Below are positions 20,606 through 30,352 of a DNA stretch of 64,000 nt, piece by piece. Source of the DNA: Phaeodactylum tricornutum CCAP 1055/1 (Eukaryota; Bacillariophyta; Bacillariophyceae; Surirellales; Neidiaceae); the NCBI RefSeq assembly GCF_000150955.2, contig NC_011673.1, forward strand, positions 821,394 to 885,393. Reading direction: 5' to 3'. How positions within the stretch are numbered: position 1 is the stretch's first letter; each line of letters opens with the position of its first letter. The translations under genes were made by a program, and so were the position numbers. A model generated the notes under the pieces. It searched no databases. It was not told where the DNA came from and saw only the letters and a list, made by a program, of their open reading frames with translations.

Positions 20606-22363
20606 CTATGAGACCTGGCTAATTGCAGCAGCAGCATGCTCTTGCCACCTTTGTGAAGTTCTCAGTGGGCCGGAGCCGACACCACTACCGATGCCACGGA
20701 ACAAGAAGCTCGTCCTAGCGACAAACACTGTACAAAGAAGCAATTTCAGATGCAATCAATTCGACAATTCATAGCTCAAGTTTCAATCAAACTACGTACC
20801 AGCTGAATCTGGAATGACAACCAAAGGATTGGTTGCCATTAAACTAGCAAAATAAAGTTGTGGTGTTGCGAAGCCCAGGTGTTTGCTATCCTCGTCAGAG
20901 TCAAAGAAAATCGTAGCATATTTGACCATCATCTCCGCACTTGCGTCTCTGAGTTGAAAGCCAGCCGTTTGCATTGCGTAATCAATTCCGATAGCATCCG
21001 TGGAAGGATCATTTAAAGCACATACAATTCGGGCCAAATCGTATCTTTCTGTCTCTGTAAGACGGCGGGTTTGACCGAAGTCAATCAAGCCAAGACGTCC
21101 ATCCTCTAGTTGCAAACAGTTTCCAGGATGAGGATCTCCGTTAAAGCATCCGTTCTGAAAGATTTGGTACCCGTGGACGTCTAGCAAAAGATCGATGTAT
21201 TTGGATGCCACTCTTCTCAGCCACAAAAGTTTGAGTTTGTTGACTATGGGTAGCCGCCAGATGGCGTCATAATCTGTACCATCGCAAGAACCTAGCAATA
21301 TTTCTCTTTGTTTCTTCGCCAAATATGCTTTGGCAAGATCATGCCCTCCCATCGCATTCGCCAGGCCGTCCTCAAAGGAGTCCACTAATTTCCGCCCTTT
21401 TAGAAGCTCCATTACAAGCACATGACGGCAACAGAGCTCCTGTAAAGGTTGCGGTATATAAACTCTAGATTTGTACGGAGAACGAACTTCATCCAACGAA
21501 GTGGCTTCGTGCCGATAGTCGAACTCGCTCATGATTCTTCGCTCGAGCTCGTCCAAGAAACCTTTCCAACCGGGTAATGCAATACGGCAAACCCATCGAA
21601 ACACATCAAAATCATATGCAAATAGCTTTTGGGAGTTGGGATGCATGACTTTCACAGCCGCTTCTTTATCTCCTCTGTATCCTGTAGTTTTGGCCCACTT
21701 CTCGGTCAACACGGCTCTGTGGACTTGCCCAATGCTTGCCGACCCAAGTGCTATATCATCCATGGATTCGAAGACGTCCCCCCAAGACAGGCCGAGTTCG
21801 ACTATCAAGGACTTCTCCACTATCGCGCGTACCTGGTCGATAGGCCATTGCGGTATCGAATCTTGAACAGTTGCGAAACGTTCGATGTACTGGGATGGTA
21901 AAAAGTCTGGTCGCGAGGAAAGAACCTGTCCGAGTTTCACGTACAGACCTTTTTGGCGAATCATCATCTTCAAGGCGGGTTCAGCATATCGATCGTGCAA
22001 GCTTTCGTAAACTAGATCGCGCTTTTCTATGTCAGCCTTGGATGCCTCCAACCACCACTGCGTAAATTTATAATGGAAAATTGCGGGCCCGGCTGTCCTC
22101 CAAAAGTAAAGAGCTCTTGAGACTGGCTCCATTGCGGTTCCAGCAAGTAGTACTGCACTTGCCGCACCAAACATTGATGCAGAAATCAGTGGCGAGCAAC
22201 ATCCCAAGAGCCGCGCCTCCTCAATCCATTTACCGAAAGGTGGTTCACGAGTCTTTGTCGAGCACTTCTGGTTTGTACGAACATTTGCAGCCGCAACTAC
22301 GGATCTAGACGACGCGTTACACAGGTGCAATAAAACGAACAGAACACCGATTTGTTTCTTCAT
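20606..22363 (-). CDS. ABC1/ADCK/UbiB-family atypical kinase, signal peptide
   Basis: Exon 1 22363-20800, intron 20799-20728 (GTACGTAG...GTACAG, 72 nt, phase 1), exon 2 20727-20606; 561 residues or so. Ending at the intron would lose the terminal helix VFVARTSFLFRGIGSG, typical of ADCK proteins. The start MKKQIGVLFVLLHLCNASS is a signal peptide; an ATG 23 codons upstream is less likely. ABC1 hallmarks: GLYVKLGQVLSSRPDFLP (KxGQ), ALGSASIGQVHRAVL (Ala-rich loop equivalent), AAVKVMHP, FNGDPHPGNCLQLEDGRLGL and IDFGQTRRL. Such kinases regulate ubiquinone or plastoquinone/tocopherol metabolism; the signal peptide points to plastid or secretory compartments, not directly to mitochondria. Confidence 0.88.
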
Positions 22364-23139
22364 AGTCAGATGTGCACCACTTTTGCAAAAAAACAAACAA
22401 ACAAGCAAACAGCATATCAGCCAGTGGAACAATAAACAATCAATCTGTGGACAGTTTCACGCTTACAGGTCAACCGGGAAAGGCAGAAGGCTCGTCAACA
22501 ATTTTTGCAGCCAAAGCACATTCAAGAATGAAATGAGGTCTCATACCATTCCGAAGCCTAAGCCTGCCACGTGATTTTGTGGTCTTTAATCCGTCCGCAC
22601 TCGATAAAAGACAGACAACCATCAAACTATCCATCCAATGTAGAGGTAACACGTCTTTTTCACTGTCACTGTAAATGCGAGAGGATCATTGTATGGGCCG
22701 AGAAAGTTCACAATGAGATTCTCACGGACTGTCAAAGGAGTCGTTGACGTACTTTACTCCATTTGATGGATGGCTCAACGATGACGGAGCCGGGCGCAGA
22801 CTCTTCGTCTAGTAAGAATAGGAAAAAACGAGGTCAAAGCGTACAACGGAACCGACTGATATGATGTACGTTGACTGTGAAGACAAAACACTTGGAGTCA
22901 AGGTGCATGACGCTATGACAACATTACTACCTTTTCATCCAATGAAATCGGTTTCGCATGAGCATCGTTTCGTGACTGGATCTGATTTGAGAGGTACTCT
23001 CTTTCTAGCTAGAGCTAGTAATAGCGAAGAGCAATACTGTCAAGTTCGTCCATTCTCAGGATGATTGATTCTTTGCCTTTGGTCCATAGAATTCAAGATC
23101 TGCTCGCCGAGTTGCTGACAGTGAAGAGCTGTTGACAAA
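22364..23139. promoter_or_regulatory. Bidirectional upstream region, ABC1 kinase / histidine phosphatase
   Basis: No gene is supported; 27- and 67-codon frames at 22781 and 22861 do not join the downstream gene without stops. Three copies of the 9-mer family TGAC(T/A)GTGA occur, at 22660-22668, 22872-22880 and 23116-23124, the last only 16 nt before the phosphatase start. Confidence 0.5.
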
Positions 23140-23896
23140 ATGCCAGAATCGATAGAGGAGCGAACTCAAATTGTTGTTTTTCTGCGTCACGCTGCTGCAG
23201 CTCACAACTTCCACGGTGCCGATATCTGCAGTTCACACTTTTTTGATCCATCTCTGGTTTTTCAAGGGAAAATTGCTGCTCTAGAAGCTGGTGAACGAAT
23301 TTTTAATTGGTGGCAAGAATCGCATCCAGAGAAATCTATTAATCTCGTCATAACCTCACCTTTGACTCGATGCATTCAGACAGCGGTTTTGGCATTTCTT
23401 TCCGGTGGAAAATACGACGACAATACCGAAGTACGCTGTGAAGAAAGTGTTAGAGAAGCTTGCGGTGTCCACTATCCTGACAAGCGTCGAAATAGATCTC
23501 TTCTCGAGGTAAGACGTGCGAGCGAGCTTGCATCATATAAAGTCTAGCACCATCACGGTCTGACATTGAGTTTCATCAAATATGGCCCAGAACCACTGGA
23601 CAATGATCCAGTTTGAACCATCCATGACCGAAGAAGACGAACTGTGGGAAAAAACCCACCGCGAAAACTGGATTCATCTTCAGCACCGTGTACAAGACTT
23701 CATTGAGGGTCTCGCATACAGAACTGAAGACAACATTGTGGTTGTCAGCCATGGAGTTTGGATTGAATGTTGCTTGAAGACTTTCTGTCCCGAAGCACTT
23801 GGCAATCGAAGAGTTTACAATTGCGATGCCTTCGCTTGCAGATATATCTCAAAAGGAAATCGCTTCCAGCGTCTAGAGATGGTCTGTCAAATTTGA
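23140..23896 (+). CDS. Histidine phosphatase (phosphoglycerate mutase-like)
   Basis: Exon 1 23140-23508, intron 23509-23590 (GTAAGA...GCCCAG, 82 nt, phase 0), exon 2 23591-23896; 224 residues. The join reads RRNRSLLENHWTMIQFEP, matching the family region before EEDELW. Motifs: the RHG region is VVFLRHAAAAHN (Gly replaced by Ala), the second part ITSPLTRCIQTAVLAF supplies the phosphate-binding Arg, CEESVREACGVHYPDKRR the acid region, and VVVSHGVWIECCL the second catalytic His. The substrate is unknown; most such small diatom and plant proteins are phosphatases, not glycolytic mutases. Confidence 0.87.
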
Positions 23897-24734
23897 AGGA
23901 TGACAGACAAGCGCGGAAACCGAATCGACACATTCAAGTCGAAAGGGATATGCTTCAGGATTGACTTTACGTTTCTCTAAGTGAACCCGAAGTGGAACAT
24001 AAGAGCATGTCTTTTTACAATTGTCCATTATCTTTGGGAATGACTATGAAGTTGGGTGTAGGAGAAAATACACACTACGAAATAATGCCATTCAAATCCC
24101 GAGAGCTTTTCACGAAAGAGCAAACATGAAGGAATCGAAGAGAAAGAGCTCATGGAGGGCTCACCATGTCAAAACATCACATTCTCTTGTATCAAAAGGA
24201 GAAAATACCGCATCTGCTGGGCCATGGCACTGTCAAAGTTTACTACGAAGTTCGGTCTTCGCACAGAGTGGTGCTAGACAAATATTCCTGTTTGTCCAGT
24301 AGTGGACCATCAGTACACTCCAATAGCCTTGACTTACGCCTCTCTCCACATAGCACGTGCTGCCAACAAAGCTACAAGTGTCAACGCAATCACAAATATG
24401 AGATGTCCACCGTAAAATAACTTGATGAAAAGGGAACTATGACCACACGCAAAGAACTCACAGAATTGCCCGCCGTAACTCGCGATGTACAATAGATTGT
24501 TAAAAGTATCGTCGTATGCTGACTGGAAATATGGGCAGCTTAGCGTGTCAAGTCTAGAGTATGCTGATTGCCTACAGTCACCGCCCCAACGGCGTTCTCT
24601 TTCGATAGCGAGAAAGCTCGCATAAACAACAAGAGCAATAGCGATTGCGGCTTTAATAACAAAAACAACAACAAAGAGAAACGGGGGCCGTACGTTAGCC
24701 AGGAAGGACCAAACGTCTTCCTCCTACAGGTACC
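23897..24734. other. Intergenic
   Basis: There is no supported gene. Composition is AT-rich until about 24690, where a GC-rich stretch begins (see the small gene model at 24735). Confidence 0.4.
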
Positions 24735-24971
24735 ATGGAAGACGCTAAGGGCGATCCCGAGTCGAACCCGTCGGGTAGTCCCGCCGGCACGCGAATTAAG
24801 CCGGTCGTCGTCGCGCTGGTACCGACCATCCCGTAACTCTGTCCAAGGACGGCGTCCGGCACGCTCAGTGCCTGCCTGACTGATCCACAGGAAAAAATTG
24901 GCGTCATTTCGGCGTTCTGCGAAAGAGGAAAAGGAAAGTACCATAAAACAACAATGAGGAACATGATGTAG
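24735..24971 (+). CDS. Possible small spliced gene, 54 residues
   Basis: Tentative. An ATG in ACCATGG context at 24735 opens a GC-rich frame, MEDAKGDPESNPSGSPAGT, that would splice at 24818 (intron 24819-24890, GTACCG...CCACAG, 72 nt) to EKIGVISAFCERGKGK and stop at 24969. The intron has the same length as three well-supported introns in this window, and the segment has a base composition unlike its AT-rich surroundings. There is no recognisable domain, and an antisense frame of 134 codons covers the same DNA, so this may not be a gene. Confidence 0.25.
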
Positions 24972-25291
24972 CAGTTAAAAAAAAGTCTTGCGTTTTGTGA
25001 CAACTCTCGCCTGGGCCAATGACGAAACGATGTCCCAATGAACACATGTCTTACTCGGTATTCAAATCATCCAATATACTATTTGTACCGATATAACGTC
25101 TGACATACGCTACCCGATGTCTGAAACGACAATGTTGGGAGCCAAAATGATGTGCCTTTCCACGCCATCGAAAATTTGTGCTTCACATCTGTCACTCGTT
25201 TGGAGTCGAATTGTAAAATCGATTGACAGTGAAAAGCTCTTACTTGCTGTTAATGAAAGCAAGATAGGCATTTTTGTTTTCGTGTTTCAGC
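24972..25291. other. Intergenic, upstream of the THUMP methyltransferase
   Basis: No gene. A TGACAGTGA motif lies at 25224-25232, 60 nt before the next start. A CGTGTTTCAG sequence just before that start looks like a 3' splice site, so a leader intron is possible. Confidence 0.4.
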
Positions 25292-27424
25292 ATGGCTTCA
25301 CGAATACCATTTCGGCACTTATTTGCGGCCAGATCGTATTTTGTTTGTTCACAGTCAGCCGAAACCACCGTTTGTTTGAGAGGAAATCTTGGCAACGTTC
25401 GTGGGTTTCAGAACGTTCCATACTTGCCGAGACAAGCTACGTCTGTGGATGTCGATTTTTACCGAAGCAAAGCGAAGACTTTGAAAACGGAAAAAAATTC
25501 TGGTGCTTCATGGAAGAAACCTTCAGTTGCTTCATCGCAGAAACTTCGCCAAGGAAGAAAACCGAGGGGGTCTGAGCTTGGTCAACGGTTTGATTCGATG
25601 GAAAGATCTTCCTTTAACCAGCGAAAGCGCTTCAGCTCGCCACGAAGAAGCGAGTCTCCCCATACAAACACACACAGCCGTAGGCCCTTTCAGACTGAGC
25701 GGTTTGGCCGTGCAACACAAGCTTCAAAGCCATCATACGCAAGATACAGAGGTGCCGAGGGGCCTCAAATCGGTGTACAAGACCACTATCGTGCGAGCAC
25801 ACAAAGTCGAAAGCCATTTCGGGCTGAGCGATCTGGACGTACTACACAAGCTACGAAACCAGTATACACAAAGTACAAAGATACTGAGGCGCCGCGAATT
25901 GTTCGACAGGAGCGTTCTCGCGCACAACCACCAAACCGTAGACTATCTCCGGTTGCGCGGCTCGATCGCGCTTTACTAGCTATAAAACCAAAAGACGGCG
26001 CAGAAAGAAAGCCTCGTGCGACCCCGCAGATTGTGCGACGGACACGCCGGTTCCCGCCAAATCAGCTGGATGTGGAAGTTACGTGCCACCCAGGCCTCGA
26101 GACAGTTCTGTCTCAAGAACTTGACGCACTTGGTATTGCTCATAAGATAGAGCGGAATTGTGCAGTATTGACTAACGCGAATCTGGACACGATCCTGAGT
26201 TGTCATCTGTATCTTGGCAGTGCATCACAGGTGCTTTTACAGTGCGGAACTCCCTTTACCGCTCGAGGACTGCCTGAATTGCAGAGAAAAGTCGAAAAGT
26301 TGCCGTGGAAGAATTTGATAAAAACGGACGCAGAAGTACAAGTCAAAGTACAGGCAACCTTTAAAAGCAAGCTGTTGCACAGCACAGCAATTCGAGATAG
26401 AATCATTGATGGCATTAAATTGAGCTTAGGCGTTTTGAAGAAAAACCCGGAATCTGATTCGAGTAAGTCTTTGGAAAGAGTTCCACTGAAGGTACCCCAA
26501 GAAAGCAAGGGCCCCAAGAACGAGGACGGCAGCCAAGGTCCCGCAGTAGCCTTGACGGTGCGTGTCATGCGTGATCAAGTCTACTTGTCCCTAGCAACGT
26601 CGTTGACGCCTCTCCACCAGCGCGGCTATCGCCTAGAAAGCGGCAAGGCACCCTTGCGTGAAGATCTAGCCTACGCCATGCTATACAACTCTGGATGGAA
26701 GCCTCCCTCAGCTGCCCGTGGCGAAAGCGATACCATTGCATACGATGCTTTGGTGGATCCGTTTTGTGGTTCGGGTACTATCGCCATTGAGGCGGCCTGC
26801 ATGGCCGCCGGGTTGCCACCCGGCCGTCTCCGTTCGGCTCCACTAGAAGGAACCCTCTTTTATGATCCGGCCAAGTGGTCAAAAATTGTCATGAAGTCAT
26901 TGCGTGAAAGTTCTTCCCAGACAAACGAAACTAAGATAGTCTGCTCGGATCGCAATGCTGGTGCGGTAAAGATTGCGAAGGCGAATGCCAAACGAGCCGG
27001 CATCCCGGATATGCTGGATATTCAAGAGTGCGCGTTTACGAAGCACCCGTGGTTGGATGTGTACCAGAAGGGGGTCAAACCCCGGTCCCTCTTGATCGCG
27101 GGTAATTTGCCTTTTGGACAGAGAATTTCCCCGTCGAAAAGCTCGTCCTCAAAGAAGAAGCCGCAGTTTCTGCCGTTGTACCAAAGCTTGTCCACGATTG
27201 TGAAATCGTATGGCGATCAGTCGAATGGTGGGACTTGCAATATCGTGCTGCTAACCAACGACTGGAATTTGGTGCAACGTGGTGCTTTTCCAGGTTCTGT
27301 GAAACAGGGTCTGGGATTCAAACACGGAGGAATCGATGTGTCTACTGCATTGATTAATTCGTCGAGCGGCGAAACCGAGGACAATGAGTCAACGGAAAAA
27401 CAGCCACAAAAAATCATGGACTAG
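25292..27424 (+). CDS. THUMP-domain RNA methyltransferase (RlmL/UPF0020 family), organellar
   Basis: 710 residues from the ATG at 25292. The N-terminus MASRIPFRHLFAARSYFVCS is a mitochondrial-type presequence. Residues about 60-250 are Arg/Ser-rich and contain three 43-residue tandem repeats (see repeat entry). A THUMP domain follows (LDVEVTCHPGLETVLSQELD through SLTPLHQRGYRLESGKAPLR), then the methyltransferase core with motif I DALVDPFCGSGTIAIEAACM, CSDRNAGAVKIAKANAKRAG, and the catalytic NLPFG motif in LLIAGNLPFGQRIS, equivalent to the bacterial NPPYG. Bacterial RlmL N-terminal halves make m2G2445 in 23S rRNA; here an organellar large-subunit rRNA target is inferred. It is intronless within the ORF. 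Confidence 0.9.
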   Translation: MASRIPFRHLFAARSYFVCSQSAETTVCLRGNLGNVRGFQNVPYLPRQATSVDVDFYRSKAKTLKTEKNSGASWKKPSVASSQKLRQGRKPRGSELGQRFDSMERSSFNQRKRFSSPRRSESPHTNTHSRRPFQTERFGRATQASKPSYARYRGAEGPQIGVQDHYRASTQSRKPFRAERSGRTTQATKPVYTKYKDTEAPRIVRQERSRAQPPNRRLSPVARLDRALLAIKPKDGAERKPRATPQIVRRTRRFPPNQLDVEVTCHPGLETVLSQELDALGIAHKIERNCAVLTNANLDTILSCHLYLGSASQVLLQCGTPFTARGLPELQRKVEKLPWKNLIKTDAEVQVKVQATFKSKLLHSTAIRDRIIDGIKLSLGVLKKNPESDSSKSLERVPLKVPQESKGPKNEDGSQGPAVALTVRVMRDQVYLSLATSLTPLHQRGYRLESGKAPLREDLAYAMLYNSGWKPPSAARGESDTIAYDALVDPFCGSGTIAIEAACMAAGLPPGRLRSAPLEGTLFYDPAKWSKIVMKSLRESSSQTNETKIVCSDRNAGAVKIAKANAKRAGIPDMLDIQECAFTKHPWLDVYQKGVKPRSLLIAGNLPFGQRISPSKSSSSKKKPQFLPLYQSLSTIVKSYGDQSNGGTCNIVLLTNDWNLVQRGAFPGSVKQGLGFKHGGIDVSTALINSSSGETEDNESTEKQPQKIMD
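25676..26062 (+). repeat. Three 129-nt tandem repeats inside the THUMP gene
   Basis: Repeat starts lie at 25676, 25805 and 25934, exactly 129 nt (43 codons) apart. Units begin SRRPFQTERFGRATQASKP, SRKPFRAERSGRTTQATKP and NRRLSPVARLDRALLAIKP. The first two are clearly alike, the third is degenerate. They form a basic linker between the presequence and the THUMP domain. Confidence 0.75.
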
Positions 27425-27864
27425 GTAGCGTTGACGGAAGAAGCAACGGATCCTCTTGATATGAAACACCAAATCCTGGTCGTCCACTTATTCTGAGTTA
27501 GAGTAGAAAACCTTTTTTCACGATGTCTTGCATGTATCTTCCATTCTGATATTTTGGATACATTCCGCAACTTGTTTCAGTCACGTTTTTTCGCCAACAC
27601 AGCGTTAGCGTCCGCAGGACGCCAAAGTTGAAGTGAAGATAGACGAAACCTGCACGTCATCCCTCTCGGCCTCGCGCAACTACGTCTGTCGCCCGGACAA
27701 ACAAGATTTTATGGGTGACCGAAGTACGTCGGCGTGTGCTCTCGTTCGGTCGAGATGGAAACCGAGCAAACAAATCAACGCTTGGCGGGGATATACCGCA
27801 CCATCCTGATCACCTCTACAACTTTGTAAAAAGCACATTTGCAAGTCAACACGTTTATCTCACC
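27425..27864. promoter_or_regulatory. Promoter region of the FCP gene
   Basis: No gene is supported. One ACGTCA hexamer is at 27654-27659. The 150 nt before the start contain no clear TATA box. Confidence 0.4.
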
Positions 27865-28928
27865 ATGAAGTCTGTCGCTGCCATTCTCGCTATCGCTAGC
27901 ACTGCCGCTGCCTTTGCTCCGTCTTCCAAGTCCAAGGTGCGCTCATCGCGGAAATTCTTGTTAAGCGACCGCGTGCCGATCCCCTCCGTTTCGTAGATGT
28001 GTTGATTGACAGCGACAAATGGCGACGGATACCATTCCATGGAAGGGTATCGATGGTATCCGTCGCTATCCGTCCCTGTCAATCAACAGATCTTCAAAGT
28101 TTGTTTGGCACTGGCGATGATTCGAGAAAGTAGCGCGTCGGCTTTTTCCCACTTTCAAGGATGATGTTCCCCGGCACCCACGGCCTCTTTTTCCGTCCCG
28201 CGTCCCTCTAACATTGTGCGTCGTTGAATCATCCACAGGCTCCCACCACCGTTACCCGTGTAGCGCTCGATGACCTTGCGGGTAGCACGGCTCCGTTGAA
28301 ACGGTTCGACCCCCTCGGCTTGGCACAAGTCGGCAGCGAGCAGACCTTTGCCTGGTTCCAAGCCGCCGAGCTGAAGCACAGCCGTGCCGCCATGTTGGCC
28401 ACCACCGGGTTTATCGTCCAGGCCGCCGGAATCCACTTTCCCGGTATGCTCAGCAAGGATATCTCCTTCGAATCCCTTTCCGGCATGAACCCTGTGGAAC
28501 AGTGGGCCGGTGTGCCTGATGCTGGTACGTGAACACGGTTGCAATAAAGTCGGACGTGCTCCGTTTCCGTCATCTGCAACGACGCGCCGATCAACTAGCT
28601 TTCTCGTCCGTACGGCGAATCTTGAAGTCTCACTCATACGACACCTTCTTTTTCCGTTTTGACAGGTAAGTGGCAGATCATCCTCACGATCTTTATTGCT
28701 GAAATCGCCACCGAAGCCAAGAAGCCGCATTACATGATGGGCGGTGATCTACCGACCATGGTATTCCCCCCGATTGACTTTTCCAAAGTTGACGCCGCCA
28801 CTCTCAAGACCAAGCGAAGCCGCGAACTGAACAATGGACGTCTCGCAATGATCGGCATCATGTCCTTCATCAGTGAATACAACATCCCCGGATCGGTCCC
28901 GGTCCTTAGTGGGCTGGATGCCTTTTAA
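27865..28928 (+). CDS. Fucoxanthin-chlorophyll a/c light-harvesting protein (FCP/LHC family)
   Basis: Three exons: 27865-27936, intron 27937-28238 (302 nt), 28239-28524, intron 28525-28665 (141 nt), 28666-28928; 206 residues. The N-terminus MKSVAAILAIASTAAAFAPS is a signal peptide with the plastid AAAFAP motif at the cleavage site. Mature protein: helix A FAWFQAAELKHSRAAMLATT with the Glu and His/Arg chlorophyll ligands, helix B WQIILTIFIAEIATEA, and helix C SRELNNGRLAMIGIMSFI. It binds chlorophyll and fucoxanthin in thylakoid antennae. The sequence is divergent from the most abundant Lhcf proteins, so I do not assign a subtype. Exon 3 itself begins GTAAGTGG, resembling a donor site. Intron 1 contains a long hairpin. 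Confidence 0.93.
28000..28088. repeat. Inverted repeat (36-nt arms) within FCP intron 1
   Basis: Arms at 28000-28035 and 28053-28088 match at 32 of 36 positions in inverted orientation, around a 17-nt loop. The outer 13 and inner 14 nt pair perfectly (TGTTGATTGACAG... and ...GCGACGGATACCAT). In RNA this would be a strong hairpin. No terminal duplication typical of an inserted element was seen. Confidence 0.9.
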
Positions 28929-29365
28929 TAAAAAGTCAAAATAAAATGTAACTAGTGGGACAGTTCCGCAAGCGACGGATGCGATCTACATTGCCACATC
29001 TACTAGGTCGTTGCGGGAGAGAACGAATTTACTTAACAGTGGTGATCGGTGCCGCTAACGATGAAGGGTGATCCATGGAACCTTGTTTGTCGGACACCAA
29101 CTAGGTCGTGTTGCATGGCTAGGTCGTCTAACAGAAAGTAATGCAGGTGACTGAGGTGGGTGTTGTGCTAGTGTTATTTACCAGCCAAGCGGGCAGCATG
29201 ATTGGGACATATCCCTCGTCCTAGACTAGCATATCCATTCGACGAAATAACAGTAAGCAAATAAGGTTCCAGTTTCTGAAAAGTCTTATAAACACCCGCA
29301 CTCACAGTCAACGACATGCAAATCTCAGACTAAGGGTAACGAGCTTCTATACTCCGCAAAGAGCT
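28929..29365. other. Intergenic between FCP and stalk protein P1 (convergent)
   Basis: There is no gene. The 9-mer CTAGGTCGT occurs three times, at 29003, 29101 and 29119. A TCACAGTCA motif is at 29302-29310, close to the 3' end of the P1 gene. Confidence 0.5.
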
Positions 29366-29887
29366 TTAGTAGTCGCCGCCGCCATCGCCATCGTCTCCTC
29401 CAAACATATCCATACCGCCACCCAGGTCCATCTCAACCTCCTCTTCCTTTTCTTCTTCCTTGACTACTTCCGCGGCTTCGGCATTGTCGGCACCACCAGC
29501 GCTGCCTCCGCCACCACCACCGCCAGCAGCGGGTAAGGCAATGAGTTCTCCAATCTTTTCCGGACTGTTCAAAAAGTTGGCAAAGATAATGGGGTAGAAT
29601 GCTTCCACTTCCGTGTTTCCGGTGGCTTCCAACAGCGCTCCAATCTGCTCGGTAGAAACGTCGGCCTGTAGAACCACAAACAAGAATAACAAGCAAAAGC
29701 GTGCGTATCAGTAATTTCGTCGGGATGAAGTTACCCCGTGCGGCAAGAGAATTCCCAGCGTTCGAGGCATGGAAAGTCCACCACTGTCACACGCTCGGGT
29801 TCGGCTACTCACACCTCCGTCGTAAAGGGCCAAGATGGCGAACGCCGTCGCGTATTCGTCCTTTTGGGATTTGCTGAATTTATCCAT
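29366..29887 (-). CDS. RPLP1: 60S acidic ribosomal protein P1
   Basis: Exon 1 29887-29813, intron 29812-29666 (GTGAGT...TCTACAG, 147 nt, phase 0), exon 2 29665-29366; 124 residues. The join reads AILALYDGGADVSTEQIGAL. The N-terminal dimerisation domain (SKSQKDEYATAFAILALYDG, then ALLEATGNTEVEAFYPIIFA and NFLNSPEKIGELI) is followed by an Ala/Gly hinge and an acidic tail. P1 pairs with P2 on P0 to form the stalk that recruits elongation factors. The tail ends MDLGGGMDMFGGDDGDGGGD plus Tyr and not with the common eukaryotic DDDMGFGLFD. Confidence 0.9.
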
Positions 29888-30352
29888 GGTCAACCTTTGG
29901 TGTATTGTTTGTCTAAAACACAGGCACGTTTTAAGTCGATTTCGACAGCTTGAGTCTTAGTGACAACGGTGTGTTGATGCGGTTGGTGGCTTGCCGGGAG
30001 CCCACGAGACGGGGGGAGACGGAAAAGGGCACGGAGCGCATCGAGGTTGGCCTCGACGGCTGCCAGGAGCTACGACTTGTTCGTACCGATATGCTTACCG
30101 GTTACTTACAATGAGGTTCGAGTTCCAATGTCCGGGTTCCCCAAGAATTCAGTCGCAGGGGTTCACCCTAGTGAAATGCTAGTATTCCCGGAAACTAGGG
30201 TTGAGGAATGTTGGTAGCAAGCAGCATCTAGCTCACTCTTTATAGGCTCTTACAGGTACCTAGCATCTACTGACAGTAAGGGAAACCCTCTGGGTGACTT
30301 GTACACAGAGAATTGCGTGGTATTCGAGCTTAATTTAAACTATAGGTCACCA
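29888..30352. other. Intergenic between P1 and eIF2-alpha
   Basis: This holds the P1 promoter and the eIF2-alpha 3' region, since both genes are on the minus strand. Nothing else was recognised. Confidence 0.4.

Noticed and set aside
22781-23064. Possible upstream exons of the histidine phosphatase
   Set aside because: All joins tried introduce stops before 23140, and the gene is complete from its own ATG.
24740-24840. tRNA-like GGGTTCGACTC on the minus strand
   Set aside because: The flanking bases do not form a T-arm or acceptor stem, and no anticodon arm could be drawn.
28155-28730. 191-codon minus-strand frame over the FCP gene
   Set aside because: It covers FCP exons and introns in antisense; the plus-strand gene is unambiguous.
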